Source: a virus. From it: a DNA stretch of 27,021 bases. Below, piece by piece: positions 1 through 7,028 of the stretch. Where the stretch lies: the IMG/VR virus record IMGVR_UViG_3300042154_001475, positions 1 through 27,021 of that record; one strand, given 5' to 3'. The position numbers were made by a program, and so were the translations under genes. A model generated the notes under the pieces. It was not told where the DNA came from. It did not search any database and was given only the letters and a program-made list of their open reading frames with translations. Every line of letters starts with the position of its first letter. The first letter of the stretch is position 1.

Positions 1-1
1 C

Positions 2-1324
2 GCCATGCTTGATGGGCTTGATGATTGCCTTTTTATCCCTAATTTCTCTTCTGGCTGTATTGCCCATTCCTTTGATTCTGCAAAAGATATCTACCGAAGC
101 AAAATAAAGTTTGCTTATCAAAAAATAAATCATGCATTTGTCAAGTTTTTAACAGGCGGGCGTTTTGTGCTTCCTGTTCCGGTAAATGATAAAAACACTG
201 GGTTTGTATTTAGCAATGGGTCAAGCATACGCGTAGGTACTGGATATCGAGGCGATACGCTTCAATCACTGCACATATCAGAATTTGGCAAGATATGCAA
301 GAAGTATCCAGAAAAGGCAAAGGAGATTGTAACTGGCGCTCTTGAGTCGGTAGGCATTGGCAATCGAATTACCATTGAAAGCACCGCAGAAGGTCGGGAA
401 GGTTATTTCTACGAGTATGCAGAGGCAGCAAGGATCTTAAAAGAGAAGAGCAAAAAGCCTAACTCAATGCAATATCAATTCCACTTTTATTCATGGTGGC
501 AAGATCCTGCTTATACGATGGATGAAGAGCAGGATATACCTGAACGTCTATCTGCTTACTTTGCAAAGCTTGAATCAAAGCATGGCATTGCATTAACTGC
601 CGGACAGAAGAAGTGGTACGCAAGCAAGGAGGCAAAGCTAGGCAGTGAGATGACTAGAGAGTACCCAAGCACACCAGAAGAGGCGTTCTTGCAGGCCATT
701 GAAGGGGCTTATTACTCGCAGCAATTCAGTAAGATCTATAAAGATGGCCGTATCTGTGTATTGCCTGATAATGATCACCTTGCCGTGCATACATGCTGGG
801 ATATCGGTATCGGGGATAGTACGGCGATCTGGTTCTATCGCATGGTAGGCGATGCGCCCCATATTCTTGATTACTATGAAAACTCAGGCGAGTCTATGGG
901 TCATTACATCAAGATAATCGAGGATAAGGGCATTGCTAATGGTTGGAAGTTTGGCAATCATACTGCCCCGCATGATATCAATAATCGCGAGTTTGGCAGC
1001 AAAGGTAAGACACGCAAGGATTTAGCAGCGGAAGGCGTGGAATACATGGGTAAGACGTACGCTATCAAGTTTCAGGTAGCGCCTAAGCTGTCGATTATGG
1101 ACGGTATCGAGGCTGCAAGGTTGTTGCTAGCTAAGTGTGTTTTCGATGAAGAGAAGACGACAGAAGGGGTTAAGGTGCTAGAGCATTACAGAAAGGAATG
1201 GAACGATAAGCTAGGCTGCTGGCGAGATAATCCGCTACATGACTGGTCGTCACACGGTGCTGATGCGTTCCGTTATCTGGCAGTAGTAGAGAATAAGCGT
1301 AAGTCAGGTGGATTGTTCACCTAA
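2..1324 (+). CDS. terL: Terminase large subunit, 5'-truncated by window edge
   Basis: ATPase-nuclease motor that packages phage DNA into the prohead. The reading frame is already open at base 2, and the first ATG (base 5) is probably internal because the Walker A segment normally near the N-terminus is absent. Numbering from that ATG, a Walker B-like strand ends in ISEF (about 91-94) and a coupling motif IESTAEG lies at 124-130. The C-terminal RNase H-like nuclease shows acidic residues D266 and D271 (WDIGIGD), HD at 323-324, and a final DWSSHGAD cluster (D413, D420). It ends against a bidirectional terminator facing the minus-strand lysis cassette. The family call is firm; the packaging subtype (cos or pac) cannot be told from this part. 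Confidence 0.93.
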   Translation, partial: AMLDGLDDCLFIPNFSSGCIAHSFDSAKDIYRSKIKFAYQKINHAFVKFLTGGRFVLPVPVNDKNTGFVFSNGSSIRVGTGYRGDTLQSLHISEFGKICKKYPEKAKEIVTGALESVGIGNRITIESTAEGREGYFYEYAEAARILKEKSKKPNSMQYQFHFYSWWQDPAYTMDEEQDIPERLSAYFAKLESKHGIALTAGQKKWYASKEAKLGSEMTREYPSTPEEAFLQAIEGAYYSQQFSKIYKDGRICVLPDNDHLAVHTCWDIGIGDSTAIWFYRMVGDAPHILDYYENSGESMGHYIKIIEDKGIANGWKFGNHTAPHDINNREFGSKGKTRKDLAAEGVEYMGKTYAIKFQVAPKLSIMDGIEAARLLLAKCVFDEEKTTEGVKVLEHYRKEWNDKLGCWRDNPLHDWSSHGADAFRYLAVVENKRKSGGLFT

Positions 1325-1325
1325 T

Positions 1326-1355
1326 AAAAAACCCGCCTTAATTGGCGGGTTTTTT
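1326..1355. terminator. Bidirectional rho-independent terminator between terminase and spanins
   Basis: A7/T6-flanked hairpin: ACCCGCC, six-base loop, GGCGGGT. It has A and T runs on both sides, so it can stop transcription arriving from terminase (+) and from the converging spanin operon (-). Confidence 0.88.
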
Positions 1356-1814
1356 ACTTTGCAAAGCAGCATCCCTACCCATTAATAACTCCTGAGCCGC
1401 CTTTAGTTGCCTTGTAATGTCGTCCGCTTCAGCTCCAATTCTAGCAATCTCTTCAGAAATGTAGGCTCCCGCTTCACCATTACATCCGCTGGTGCAGGTG
1501 GGATTACTGGACACACTTGCACTGGTGGCGGTACGGTTGCGCAGCCGCTCAGCACGAAGCTTATCAATAGCGGTATTAAGCTCTTTTTTTCCATCGTTTA
1601 ATCCTTCTTGGTATGTTTTAGATGTTGCTACGTATGACTTTGCAATTGATTGTTCTTCTGTGCGAGCATGAGCTACAGCAGAGGCCTGCATGGTCATAGT
1701 GGCAGTTGTTTTAATGGCATGTTTGCCATCATTGTATTTGTATCCAACATATAATCCACCAGAAGCGCCAACAATAAAACTTGCAATTATTAATTGAAGT
1801 AGAATTGAATTCAT
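1338..1814 (-). CDS. Rz: Rz-like inner-membrane spanin
   Basis: 158 aa. An N-terminal membrane anchor (about residues 4-25, LQLIIASFIVGASGGLYVGY) is followed by a long polar, helix-prone periplasmic region rich in Lys, Glu and Ala. This is the usual layout of i-spanins, which act with an outer-membrane lipoprotein to fuse the two membranes in the last step of lysis. A second reading frame encoding a small lipoprotein lies wholly inside this gene, the classic Rz/Rz1 arrangement. The start ATG overlaps the stop of the upstream endonuclease-like gene (ATGA), so translation is probably coupled. The identification rests on topology plus the nested partner, since i-spanin sequences diverge widely. 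Confidence 0.85.
   Translation of the reverse strand: MNSILLQLIIASFIVGASGGLYVGYKYNDGKHAIKTTATMTMQASAVAHARTEEQSIAKSYVATSKTYQEGLNDGKKELNTAIDKLRAERLRNRTATSASVSSNPTCTSGCNGEAGAYISEEIARIGAEADDITRQLKAAQELLMGRDAALQSKKPAN
1403..1594 (-). CDS. Rz1: Rz1-like outer-membrane lipoprotein spanin, nested in Rz
   Basis: 63 aa, read in another frame wholly inside the Rz gene. The N-terminus is a lipoprotein signal: basic MEKK, a hydrophobic stretch LIPLLISFVL, then lipobox LSGC with Cys18 as the lipidated residue. The mature part opens with a proline-rich segment (VPPPVQVCPVIPPAPADV), typical of o-spanins. It would sit in the inner leaflet of the outer membrane and bind the Rz periplasmic domain. The nested position, lipobox and proline content together make this a confident call and fix the host as Gram-negative. 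Confidence 0.88.
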   Translation of the reverse strand: MEKKSLIPLLISFVLSGCATVPPPVQVCPVIPPAPADVMVKREPTFLKRLLELELKRTTLQGN

Positions 1815-2422
1815 AATTTTATCGCCTCCAATCCGTTATCAATATCATGTTGAAGTTGTGTACATCTTGAAAGTAAAGCATTCTTTACTTGTTCGTCTTC
1901 TTGTTCAAATGCAGCGCTGTAGATTAATTCTTTTTTTGCATGTTGCCATGCTTGATGAGCGTGAAAATAAGTTTCAAAGTAACCAAGATGCTTTCTTTTG
2001 CCACTCGATACTATTTGAGATAAAAATTTTCCATTTCTACCACACCAAGACGCACCTATTGGGTATGATCCTCGCTTAGCAGCCGCGTCACATAGAATCA
2101 TGTTTAAATTACGATGGACAAAAACACAAGAAATAGGACTATATTCTTTATTACCGCTAAATATAATATCTTTATCTAGTTGCTTTCCTTCATAATCCTG
2201 ATTTTTCATCCACTTTTTAAAATTAGAAAAAGTTAGCCATTCATCGCAGACCGAACATCCCTTGTATGTTGGTCTTCTTTCCTGAAAACTTTTACTATAA
2301 CACCTCTTTAGCATTGAAGACCACGTCGCATGGAAATGGCAGTATAACTTTTTACCATTTACTATGTTTTGAACCATATAATCTGCATCATTAATGCCAA
2401 TGCCAAGCACTAACTTTTTCAT
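1811..2422 (-). CDS. HNH-like endonuclease with AP2-type DNA-binding domain (homing-type)
   Basis: 203 aa. The N-terminal half carries the pattern of a common phage HNH-like family: TWSSMLKRCY (33-42), PTYKGCSVCDEW (51-62), then LDKDI, a GN..YSP segment and CVFV. The C-terminal half has an AP2-like signature, with a PIGASW strand, then KHLGYF and AHQAWQHAK. Such proteins are usually free-standing homing endonucleases that cut and spread between related phages. It lies inside the lysis cassette with its stop overlapping the Rz start. A diverged copy lacking about the first 50 residues lies at 8406-8873. Nuclease activity is inferred, not shown. Confidence 0.7.
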   Translation of the reverse strand: MKKLVLGIGINDADYMVQNIVNGKKLYCHFHATWSSMLKRCYSKSFQERRPTYKGCSVCDEWLTFSNFKKWMKNQDYEGKQLDKDIIFSGNKEYSPISCVFVHRNLNMILCDAAAKRGSYPIGASWCGRNGKFLSQIVSSGKRKHLGYFETYFHAHQAWQHAKKELIYSAAFEQEDEQVKNALLSRCTQLQHDIDNGLEAIKL

Positions 2423-2445
2423 TAATTAATATCCTTTATATTAGA

Positions 2446-2472
2446 CAAAAACAGCCCCCATAATGAGGGCTG
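2446..2472 (-). terminator. Minus-strand terminator within the lysis cassette
   Basis: On the minus strand CAGCCC and GGGCTG flank a short loop, followed by five T residues. It lies downstream of the small gene ending at 2496 and before the endonuclease/spanin genes, so those may be read through at reduced level. Confidence 0.7.
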
Positions 2473-2495
2473 CTAGGATTGATGATAATAAAAGG

Positions 2496-2678
2496 CTATT
2501 CATAGTCATGCATAGCAGCCATAACTTCATTCTGTTGATCAAACAATTCTTCTGATAGTGGTTGTAGTGGGGTGTGATTGGTCATTGTATTAATTCCTAG
2601 AGTAGTGATTAACTCTTCATGGCTCATTGTCTTTGCTAAATCAGCAACATTAACTTCAAACTCTTTATTTATTGACAC
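2496..2678 (-). CDS. Small hypothetical acidic protein
   Basis: 60 aa from a GTG start that overlaps the end of the holin-like gene by 14 nt. The product is acidic, has no membrane segment, and ends in a Glu/Asp/Met-rich tail (SEELFDQQNEVMAAMHDYE). No family is recognised. The start has no clear Shine-Dalgarno sequence, so expression may depend on coupling to the upstream gene. A terminator follows at 2446-2472. It is probably real because it fits the tightly packed minus-strand series, but it could be a chance frame. Confidence 0.5.
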   Translation of the reverse strand: MSINKEFEVNVADLAKTMSHEELITTLGINTMTNHTPLQPLSEELFDQQNEVMAAMHDYE

Positions 2679-2910
2679 TTACATTTAACTTATCCTTCTT
2701 AAAAGAAACAATCCTTAGAAATATGACAATCCAAGGAATCCACTTACCCAGCCCAGCCTCTGCTGGCATGTGCTGAGCAATTATTGGTAATTCATGATAA
2801 GCGAATGATAGCACATCTGTATAGTATTGTGCAAGTACGCCCATGAATGCGCAGAAGATAACCGTGGCTTTTTTGTGGGAGGTGCGCCAGTCATCTATCA
2901 AACGGATCAT
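2665..2910 (-). CDS. Holin-like small membrane protein (DUF7940-type)
   Basis: 81 aa. It begins MIRLIDDWRTSHKKATV, a start seen in a family of small phage holin-like proteins, with two hydrophobic stretches (about 17-38, VIFCAFMGVLAQYY, and about 57-68, WIPWIVIFLRIV) and a basic C-terminus (KKDK). This topology and its place in the same cassette as the spanins suggest it forms the inner-membrane lesion that triggers lysis. It overlaps the gene upstream by ATGA and the one downstream by 14 nt. The family resemblance is from memory of the pattern; holin function is inferred. Confidence 0.6.
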   Translation of the reverse strand: MIRLIDDWRTSHKKATVIFCAFMGVLAQYYTDVLSFAYHELPIIAQHMPAEAGLGKWIPWIVIFLRIVSFKKDKLNVSVNK

Positions 2911-3098
2911 TTCTTAACCTCCTTCTTGCACGCCCAATACTCATTTACATCACTACTTGGTAGGCCGATGCAATGTGCTTTGTTGATGTATTTTGATTCG
3001 TCAAAACGAATCGTAATACGAGTAACGCTTAATAGCCCAAAAATAAGCAAAACAAGAGTTATTAGAAAAAATATATCAACTATTTTTCGTAACATCAT
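2907..3098 (-). CDS. Small membrane-anchored protein of unknown function
   Basis: 63 aa with two adjacent Met starts (3098 or 3095). One strong hydrophobic helix covers about residues 6-26 (IVDIFFLITLVLLIFGLLSV). The rest is polar, holds two Cys (HCIGLP and WACKK) and a lysine-rich end. The stop overlaps the holin-like start by ATGA. A single-anchor protein beside the holin could be an antiholin or lysis regulator, but nothing in the sequence proves that. Confidence 0.6.
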   Translation of the reverse strand: MMLRKIVDIFFLITLVLLIFGLLSVTRITIRFDESKYINKAHCIGLPSSDVNEYWACKKEVKK

Positions 3099-3179
3099 TC
3101 ACCCCACAAAATACCAAATTAAAGAATAAACAACGCCAGCGGATAGCGTTAGTAGGAAGTATTTAAGGTCTTGGTTCAT
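3099..3179 (-). CDS. 26-aa single-span membrane peptide
   Basis: MNQDLKYFLLTLSAGVVYSL plus six residues: almost the whole chain is one hydrophobic helix after a short polar head. Its TGA directly abuts the ATG of the next gene, and its ATG directly follows the TAA of the previous one. This no-gap packing is the main reason to believe it is translated. Function unknown; a small lysis-related membrane peptide is possible from context. Confidence 0.5.
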   Translation of the reverse strand: MNQDLKYFLLTLSAGVVYSLIWYFVG

Positions 3180-3587
3180 TTATTTTCCATCTAGACAATC
3201 AATAAATGATTCAATCATAGAGACAAGTTCTTCAAGCTTTTCTTTTGCTTCGCTAGAGCTTAAAGACTTGTCTGCAAAAATACCTTGAATGGCCTTTACA
3301 GCTATTTCATAATATTTCCTTTTTTTGTATTCCTCATAGTCTGCGGTGGATTGTTCGCGGGATAATGGGGTTTGCCAGTCCTCTGATATAACTGGTATAT
3401 ATGGAAGTGACTGATTAGGGACCATGAAATCAATTAGCCACATTTTTTTATGATGTTTGGAGAGTAATGGCATTTTTGAATATTCAGCCAAAATCCCATC
3501 ATCCCCATCCTGCGCAATAAACTTGCAATCAGGATGCAAATGATTAGGTGTTACTCCTGATTTAATTAGGATTTGGGATAGGTTCAT
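3180..3587 (-). CDS. Hypothetical soluble protein in lysis cassette
   Basis: 135 aa, start ATG overlapping the stop of the upstream membrane peptide gene. The N-terminal two thirds contain mixed hydrophobic and aromatic segments (WLIDFMVP, LPYIPVISEDW). The C-terminal third is a charged helix (AKEKLEELVSMIESFIDCL). No signal peptide, membrane helix or known motif is visible and I do not recognise the family. It is part of the continuous minus-strand transcription unit starting near 4461. Confidence 0.65.
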   Translation of the reverse strand: MNLSQILIKSGVTPNHLHPDCKFIAQDGDDGILAEYSKMPLLSKHHKKMWLIDFMVPNQSLPYIPVISEDWQTPLSREQSTADYEEYKKRKYYEIAVKAIQGIFADKSLSSSEAKEKLEELVSMIESFIDCLDGK

Positions 3588-3733
3588 TTTTTATTCCCTA
3601 TTTTTTTAAATAAATTAATTACATCAAAAAATATGTTATACGAAATGTAAAAAACAACCCATAACACGCCAATTGCTGCAAGGGCGCCAAAAAAATACAT
3701 GGCGACCACATCTTGTATTGTGTATACAAACAT
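3584..3733 (-). CDS. 49-aa single-span membrane protein
   Basis: Starts at ATG 3733 behind a strong ribosome-binding site (AAAGGAG, 8 nt upstream) and ends in TGA overlapping the ATG of the next gene. The chain has a hydrophobic core (MYFFGALAAIGVLWVVFYIS) and a basic tail (NLFKKIGNKK). The very good ribosome-binding site and the stop-start overlap support it. The role is unknown; it is one of four small membrane proteins in this cassette. Confidence 0.65.
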   Translation of the reverse strand: MFVYTIQDVVAMYFFGALAAIGVLWVVFYISYNIFFDVINLFKKIGNKK

Positions 3734-3791
3734 TATTTATTCTCCTTTGCCATTTCAGCGGCGACTGCGGCGCGTGGTGTATGACAACATA

Positions 3792-4418
3792 TCAACGCCC
3801 CAAGAAACTTTTGATAATTTCGGCTTGCTTTGCCTTTGCTGCGTCCCGTGCTGCGCCCCATGCTACGTCCCGTGCTGCGTCCCCTGCTGCGGCCCATGCT
3901 GCGTCCCGTGCTGCGTCCCCTGCTGCGGCCCATGCTACGTCCCGTGCTACGTCCCGTGCTGCGTCCCGTGCTGCGTCCCATGCTACGTCCCGTGCTGCGG
4001 CCCATGCTACGGCAAGCTCTTCCTCTGTCGCCTCACCATTCGCAAAGCGCTCTGCAACATCAAGTGCATTTAAACTGCTCGGGTCAGTTATTAAATACTG
4101 AACTTCACGCACAAATTTAACCGCCATTAAACGAGCTACTTTGTCACATTTTTGTGTCGTTGCACATAGCGCCCACAAGCAGTCATCTACTCCGTTTGAT
4201 TCAAGAATATCAAGAATATTGATTTCTTCTTTGTGAGCAAATCGGATATAGCTACAACTATCGTTATCTTTTTCTGTAAATGGTAAGTTTTGCAGCGAGC
4301 GGACAACTTTGTTATATCCTCCGTAGCAAGCGCCAGCTTTGCGTAATTGTTTTAGCGTGGTGGTTAAAATAAATCGTTCTTGTTTTGCTCGGATGATTGC
4401 TTCGATTTGGCTAATCAT
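3792..4418 (-). CDS. Ala-rich tetrapeptide-repeat protein, Imm-5-like
   Basis: 208 aa, first gene of the minus-strand cassette, with ribosome-binding site ACGGAG before ATG 4418. Residues 1 to about 115 are ordinary mixed sequence (YGGYNKVVRSLQNLP; LWALCATTQKCDKVARLMAV). A segment ending RFANGEATEEELAVAW leads into about 14 four-residue units of the type AARD, VAWD, AAWA or AAGD, then AEIIKSFLGR. A NGEATEEEL lead-in followed by AWAAARDAA repeats is seen in phage and bacterial proteins labelled putative immunity protein, Imm-5-like; what they do is not settled. The repeats should form helices. At DNA level the unit is 12 bp, so slippage could change its length. Confidence 0.65.
   Translation of the reverse strand: MISQIEAIIRAKQERFILTTTLKQLRKAGACYGGYNKVVRSLQNLPFTEKDNDSCSYIRFAHKEEINILDILESNGVDDCLWALCATTQKCDKVARLMAVKFVREVQYLITDPSSLNALDVAERFANGEATEEELAVAWAAARDVAWDAARDAARDVARDVAWAAAGDAARDAAWAAAGDAARDVAWGAARDAAKAKQAEIIKSFLGR
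3839..4015. repeat. 12-bp tandem repeat array with 36-bp higher-order unit
   Basis: About 14 direct copies of a 12-bp unit near GCTGCGTCCCGT. Two consecutive 36-bp blocks, 3871-3906 and 3907-3942, differ at a single base (G3901 against A3937), pointing to recent duplication. The array encodes the tetrapeptide repeats of the minus-strand gene and keeps several opposite-strand frames open by its composition. Confidence 0.9.
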
Positions 4419-4460
4419 TTTGAAACTCCGTTACGTTGCGTTGTTTGATTCGATGTAGTG

Positions 4461-4489
4461 AGTATAGATAAGTGTATAAAATTATGCAA
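4461..4489 (-). promoter_or_regulatory. Sigma70-type promoter for the minus-strand lysis cassette
   Basis: Read on the minus strand: TTGCAT, exactly 17 nt, TATACT. It lies about 45 nt upstream of ATG 4418 and overlaps the palindromic site at 4474-4487. Confidence 0.65.
4474..4487. promoter_or_regulatory. Operator-like palindrome, GTATA-N4-TATGC
   Basis: GTATAAAATTATGC, one of eight related 14-bp imperfect palindromes found only in intergenic promoter regions of this window. It lies between the -35 and -10 of the minus-strand promoter and so could block it. Confidence 0.5.
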
Positions 4490-4509
4490 GCACTATCTTT
4501 GCATTTAGT

Positions 4510-4518
4510 TGTTATAAT
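4510..4518 (+). promoter_or_regulatory. Extended -10 promoter upstream of portal
   Basis: TGTTATAAT, a perfect TG-N-TATAAT, with TATAAT starting 32 nt before the portal ATG. No recognisable -35 at 16-18 nt spacing. One of a set of near-identical boxes before + strand blocks. Confidence 0.65.
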
Positions 4519-4544
4519 GATAAAAATTATCCGAGGTTGACAGA

Positions 4545-5864
4545 ATGAACTTAATGATGACGATAAATAGCGCTGTGTCAGCAGCTCGCCAAGCGTTTGC
4601 TGGCAGCATGTCACTAGACAGTAAGCGGCCTGATGCATGGTGTACCTATGGCTACCCGACTGAGATCAGTTTCGAGGAGTTCAAGACAGCATACGAGAGA
4701 ACTGGTGCTGGGCATGGTGCGGTAGAGCGTATCCTTGGTAAGTGCTGGGAGAAAGTGCCGCGCATTAAACTTGATGATGGTAAGGATAACGAATCCACAT
4801 GGGAAAAACAGGTAGGTGTATTTTTCCAAGAAAAGAAAACGAATGTATGGAATAAAATTATTGAGCTGGATCGCCGGGGTCTGGTAGGTTATTACTCGGC
4901 TATCATTTATCAAGTAGCGGATAACAAGCGATGGGATCAACCGCTTGAAACCGCACAGCGTCTAGTAAAGCTTATCCCTTGCTGGGAAAATGAGATTAAG
5001 GCTAGTGCTTGGGATATGGACACCAGCTCAGAGCGTTATGGCGAGCCTACCATGTGGAGCTATACCGAGAACAGGCCATTTGCTCAGTATAAGCAGCCAG
5101 TAACACAGGTACAAATCCATTGGACACGTGTTCAAGAGATGCGGACTGTTCCACTATTAAAGGCTGGCTTCAATCACATTATTGATATGTGTAAAGTTTC
5201 TGGCGGTAGTGGTGAGTCATTCTTAAAGAATTCAGCACGCACGGTTTCTGTTGAGTTTGATAAGGATGCAGATCCGACAGTAAAGGGAGTAGATGGAGCA
5301 GAGCCAGTTAGCCTAAAGGACGCTCTAAATAAGCAGATCCGCGCACTAAACACAAACCAGGACGCGGCGATTGTCTTGCAGGGTGCAAAGGTAACGACAC
5401 TACAAACAACCATTGCAGATCCTACTGGCCCATGGGCTGTACCTGCTAATGAGTTTGCTGCGTCTGTTCAGTTGCCATTTACCGTTCTATTCGGTCAGCA
5501 GACAGGCCGACTAGCATCTGATCAAGATAAGACTGATACTGCAAACCGTTGTGGATCACGCCGTTTAAATGAATGCGAGCCTATGCTAACTGAGTTTATT
5601 CATCGCATGCAGGCAGCAACCCTGCTACCGGCTGGCGAGTTCAAGATTGAATGGTCTGATTTACTTGAGCCAAGCGACAAAGATCGGCTAGAGAAGACCA
5701 AGATCATGGCCGATACAAACAAAGTGACGTTTGAATCAGGAGCCGAGCCAGTTTATACGCAAGAGGAGATGCGATTGATGGCTGATTATGATCCGATGGA
5801 GATTGAAAGGCCGGTAGTGGATGTGCCTACGGATACGCCGCCTAAAGATAAGCCAGTGATGTAA
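4545..5864 (+). CDS. Portal protein (DUF1073-type)
   Basis: 439 aa. Forms the dodecameric ring at the unique head vertex through which DNA enters and leaves. The protein resembles the DUF1073 portal family: an N-terminal ARQAFAG start, a central segment with VSGGSGESFLKNSARTVSVEF, then PFTVLFGQQTGRLASDQDKTDTANR, where portal-like proteins carry a GL.S...D..N signature. A charged C-terminal tail is rich in Pro and Asp. Gene order (terminase, portal, Mu F-like minor head, protease/scaffold, capsid) supports this strongly. ATG 4545 follows a moderate ribosome-binding site (CCGAGG); Met codons at 4554 and 4557 are alternatives. It is separated from terminase by the lysis cassette and has its own promoter. 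Confidence 0.85.
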   Translation: MNLMMTINSAVSAARQAFAGSMSLDSKRPDAWCTYGYPTEISFEEFKTAYERTGAGHGAVERILGKCWEKVPRIKLDDGKDNESTWEKQVGVFFQEKKTNVWNKIIELDRRGLVGYYSAIIYQVADNKRWDQPLETAQRLVKLIPCWENEIKASAWDMDTSSERYGEPTMWSYTENRPFAQYKQPVTQVQIHWTRVQEMRTVPLLKAGFNHIIDMCKVSGGSGESFLKNSARTVSVEFDKDADPTVKGVDGAEPVSLKDALNKQIRALNTNQDAAIVLQGAKVTTLQTTIADPTGPWAVPANEFAASVQLPFTVLFGQQTGRLASDQDKTDTANRCGSRRLNECEPMLTEFIHRMQAATLLPAGEFKIEWSDLLEPSDKDRLEKTKIMADTNKVTFESGAEPVYTQEEMRLMADYDPMEIERPVVDVPTDTPPKDKPVM

Positions 5865-5889
5865 AAAAAGCCCCGTTATGGGGCTTTTT
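5863..5889. terminator. Bidirectional terminator after portal
   Basis: AAAAAGCCCC, loop GTTAT, GGGGCTTTTT: a perfect 10-bp hairpin with A and T runs, placed between the portal stop and the converging gene ending at 5891. The portal TAA overlaps its left edge. Confidence 0.9.
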
Positions 5890-5890
5890 G

Positions 5891-6262
5891 TTAATCTTCT
5901 AATCGATAGCCGTATGGATTTAACCTTAGATTAAGAATTCCAAGCAATTCATTTTTTCTATTTGCTAATGCCAATCCATCTGTATTTACTTGTGCTAGTT
6001 CTTTAAGTAACTGCTCAATAGTTTGTTGCTGTTGTGGTGCTGGCTCTTCTTCAATAATATCGAACTCGCGACGGGGAAACCAATAAACACCATCATTTGA
6101 AATAATTGAACATACAACGCCAAACTCGGAATCTTTTACATACACACCACTCGAGTTTTTATCTTTTTTAGCATAAACGTCCACAGGGAATTTAATTGCT
6201 TGAAGATCGTCATACCCACCTTTATTCAACAACCGCACCTTAACCATTTTTTCTTTGTTCAT
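5891..6262 (-). CDS. Hypothetical protein, small beta-rich domain plus helical tail
   Basis: 123 aa from ATG 6262, preceded by GGAGAAACAAA and overlapping the upstream stop (ATGA). A longer in-frame extension exists but lacks such a start. The chain begins MNKEKMVKVRLLNKGGYDD, continues with alternating hydrophobic strands (VDVYAKK, VVCSII, VYWFPRREFDII) that resemble a small SH3-like barrel, then a PAPQQQQ linker and a helix (IEQLLKELAQVNTDGLALAN). No family is recognised. It is the last gene of the minus-strand cassette promoted at 7029-7057. Confidence 0.65.
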   Translation of the reverse strand: MNKEKMVKVRLLNKGGYDDLQAIKFPVDVYAKKDKNSSGVYVKDSEFGVVCSIISNDGVYWFPRREFDIIEEEPAPQQQQTIEQLLKELAQVNTDGLALANRKNELLGILNLRLNPYGYRLED

Positions 6263-6642
6263 TTTGTTTCTCCAATAACAACAGGCCGCATCACTAGCGA
6301 CTCTCGCCAGTCGCATTTTCCTTGGGTGAATGATGAGAAGTTATCAGCAGCATGGCTGGCCGTTGTAGATTTACTTTCCCATTTAAGACTAGGCATTGAT
6401 GGCTCTGCAGTAAAAAGGCAAGAAGAACCATCGGCCCCAGTTGCTAGCCACGTTAATAACTCACTCACATGCTCCCAATTAATCCACGGCTTGGATTTGA
6501 TGCGGTATTGGAACACCGGCTTAAAATCAGGGTCTTCATCTAATTCCCACTGTTCACGAATGTTTGAATATCGTTCAACCTCTGGCCTATCCATCCGCTC
6601 CCATTCTGGGATTAGCCATGTGTGGTGGTCGTATTTTTTCAT
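6259..6642 (-). CDS. Hypothetical phage protein with W-R-E-S-L..RPV tail
   Basis: 127 aa from ATG 6642, which overlaps the TGA of the upstream gene and has GGGAGAAG before it; an in-frame earlier Met at 6657 is less likely. It is rich in Trp and charged residues (WLIPEWERM, WELDEDPDFKPVFQYRIKSKP) and ends in DWRESLVMRPV. The same WRE(S/T)L..RPV motif occurs in the gene at 16442-17152. That motif is widespread at the ends of small phage accessory proteins of unknown function. No enzymatic motif seen. Confidence 0.65.
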   Translation of the reverse strand: MKKYDHHTWLIPEWERMDRPEVERYSNIREQWELDEDPDFKPVFQYRIKSKPWINWEHVSELLTWLATGADGSSCLFTAEPSMPSLKWESKSTTASHAADNFSSFTQGKCDWRESLVMRPVVIGETK

Positions 6643-6836
6643 TTCATCTTCTCCCATTTAACTTTATCAGCAGCACTACCGCGACAACTTACACATAATC
6701 CATCGTACTCACTGCCATAACCTTTGCCGCATCTGCATATTGGCTCGTTTGTTCTTGAGCTGCGTTTCCATAGATGCGTAGGCAATGGATCCTTTACATT
6801 TATATTGCTTGTTTTTGTGGTTATGTAGTACGTCAT
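6639..6836 (-). CDS. Small zinc-ribbon-like protein
   Basis: 65 aa from ATG 6836 (a GTG one codon earlier is also in frame). Near the centre four cysteines are arranged as C-x-C-G-x-G-Y-G-S-E-Y-D-G-L-C-x-x-C (PICRCGKGYGSEYDGLCVSC), consistent with binding one zinc ion. The N-terminus is MTYYITTKTSNINV. It overlaps both neighbours by a few bases, as expected in a coupled operon. A small nucleic-acid-binding protein is plausible but unproven. Confidence 0.65.
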   Translation of the reverse strand: MTYYITTKTSNINVKDPLPTHLWKRSSRTNEPICRCGKGYGSEYDGLCVSCRGSAADKVKWEKMK

Positions 6837-6994
6837 CACTTAGCCTCAACAAGAATTAAATCAGCATGGTCATGCTTGGTAAGCTTACTTAGCATCGTGC
6901 ATGCTTCATGATGGTTTAATGGCGACGATGTCATCACGGTTACTTTTTTAGTTTTTACGTTAACGCAATGTATGTGGAATAATTTTTCAGACAT
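6836..6994 (-). CDS. 52-aa hypothetical protein, first gene of cassette
   Basis: MSEKLFHIHCVNVKTKKVTV, then MTSSPLNHHEACTMLSKLTK, ending DLILVEAK. Its TGA overlaps the next ATG, it has a GGGG-containing ribosome-binding site, and the promoter at 7029-7057 lies about 35 nt upstream. The HHEACTMLSK segment looks like a helix after a two-strand start, a layout common in small phage inhibitors. I do not recognise it. Confidence 0.6.
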   Translation of the reverse strand: MSEKLFHIHCVNVKTKKVTVMTSSPLNHHEACTMLSKLTKHDHADLILVEAK

Positions 6995-7028
6995 TTTCTA
7001 ACCCCGTTAAGTTGTTTGGTATGCCTGC

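Noticed and set aside
3733-4005. Minus-strand GRSTGRSM repeat frame
   Set aside because: Another frame of the same array, without a non-repetitive domain or a plausible start.
3839-4015. CRISPR-like array
   Set aside because: Repeats are direct 12-bp units without unique spacers and lie in a coding sequence.
3673-4120. Three overlapping + strand open frames rich in Cys-Pro, Arg-Pro or Ala-Ser repeats
   Set aside because: They are opposite-strand readings of the 12-bp repeat array. The period (a multiple of three) keeps every frame open, and only the minus-strand 208-aa frame has a non-repetitive, protein-like N-terminal half and a ribosome-binding site.
6200-6661. 153-aa + strand frame opposite the small-gene cassette
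   Set aside because: No ribosome-binding site, unlikely composition, and it lies opposite two tightly coupled minus-strand genes with promoter and terminator.
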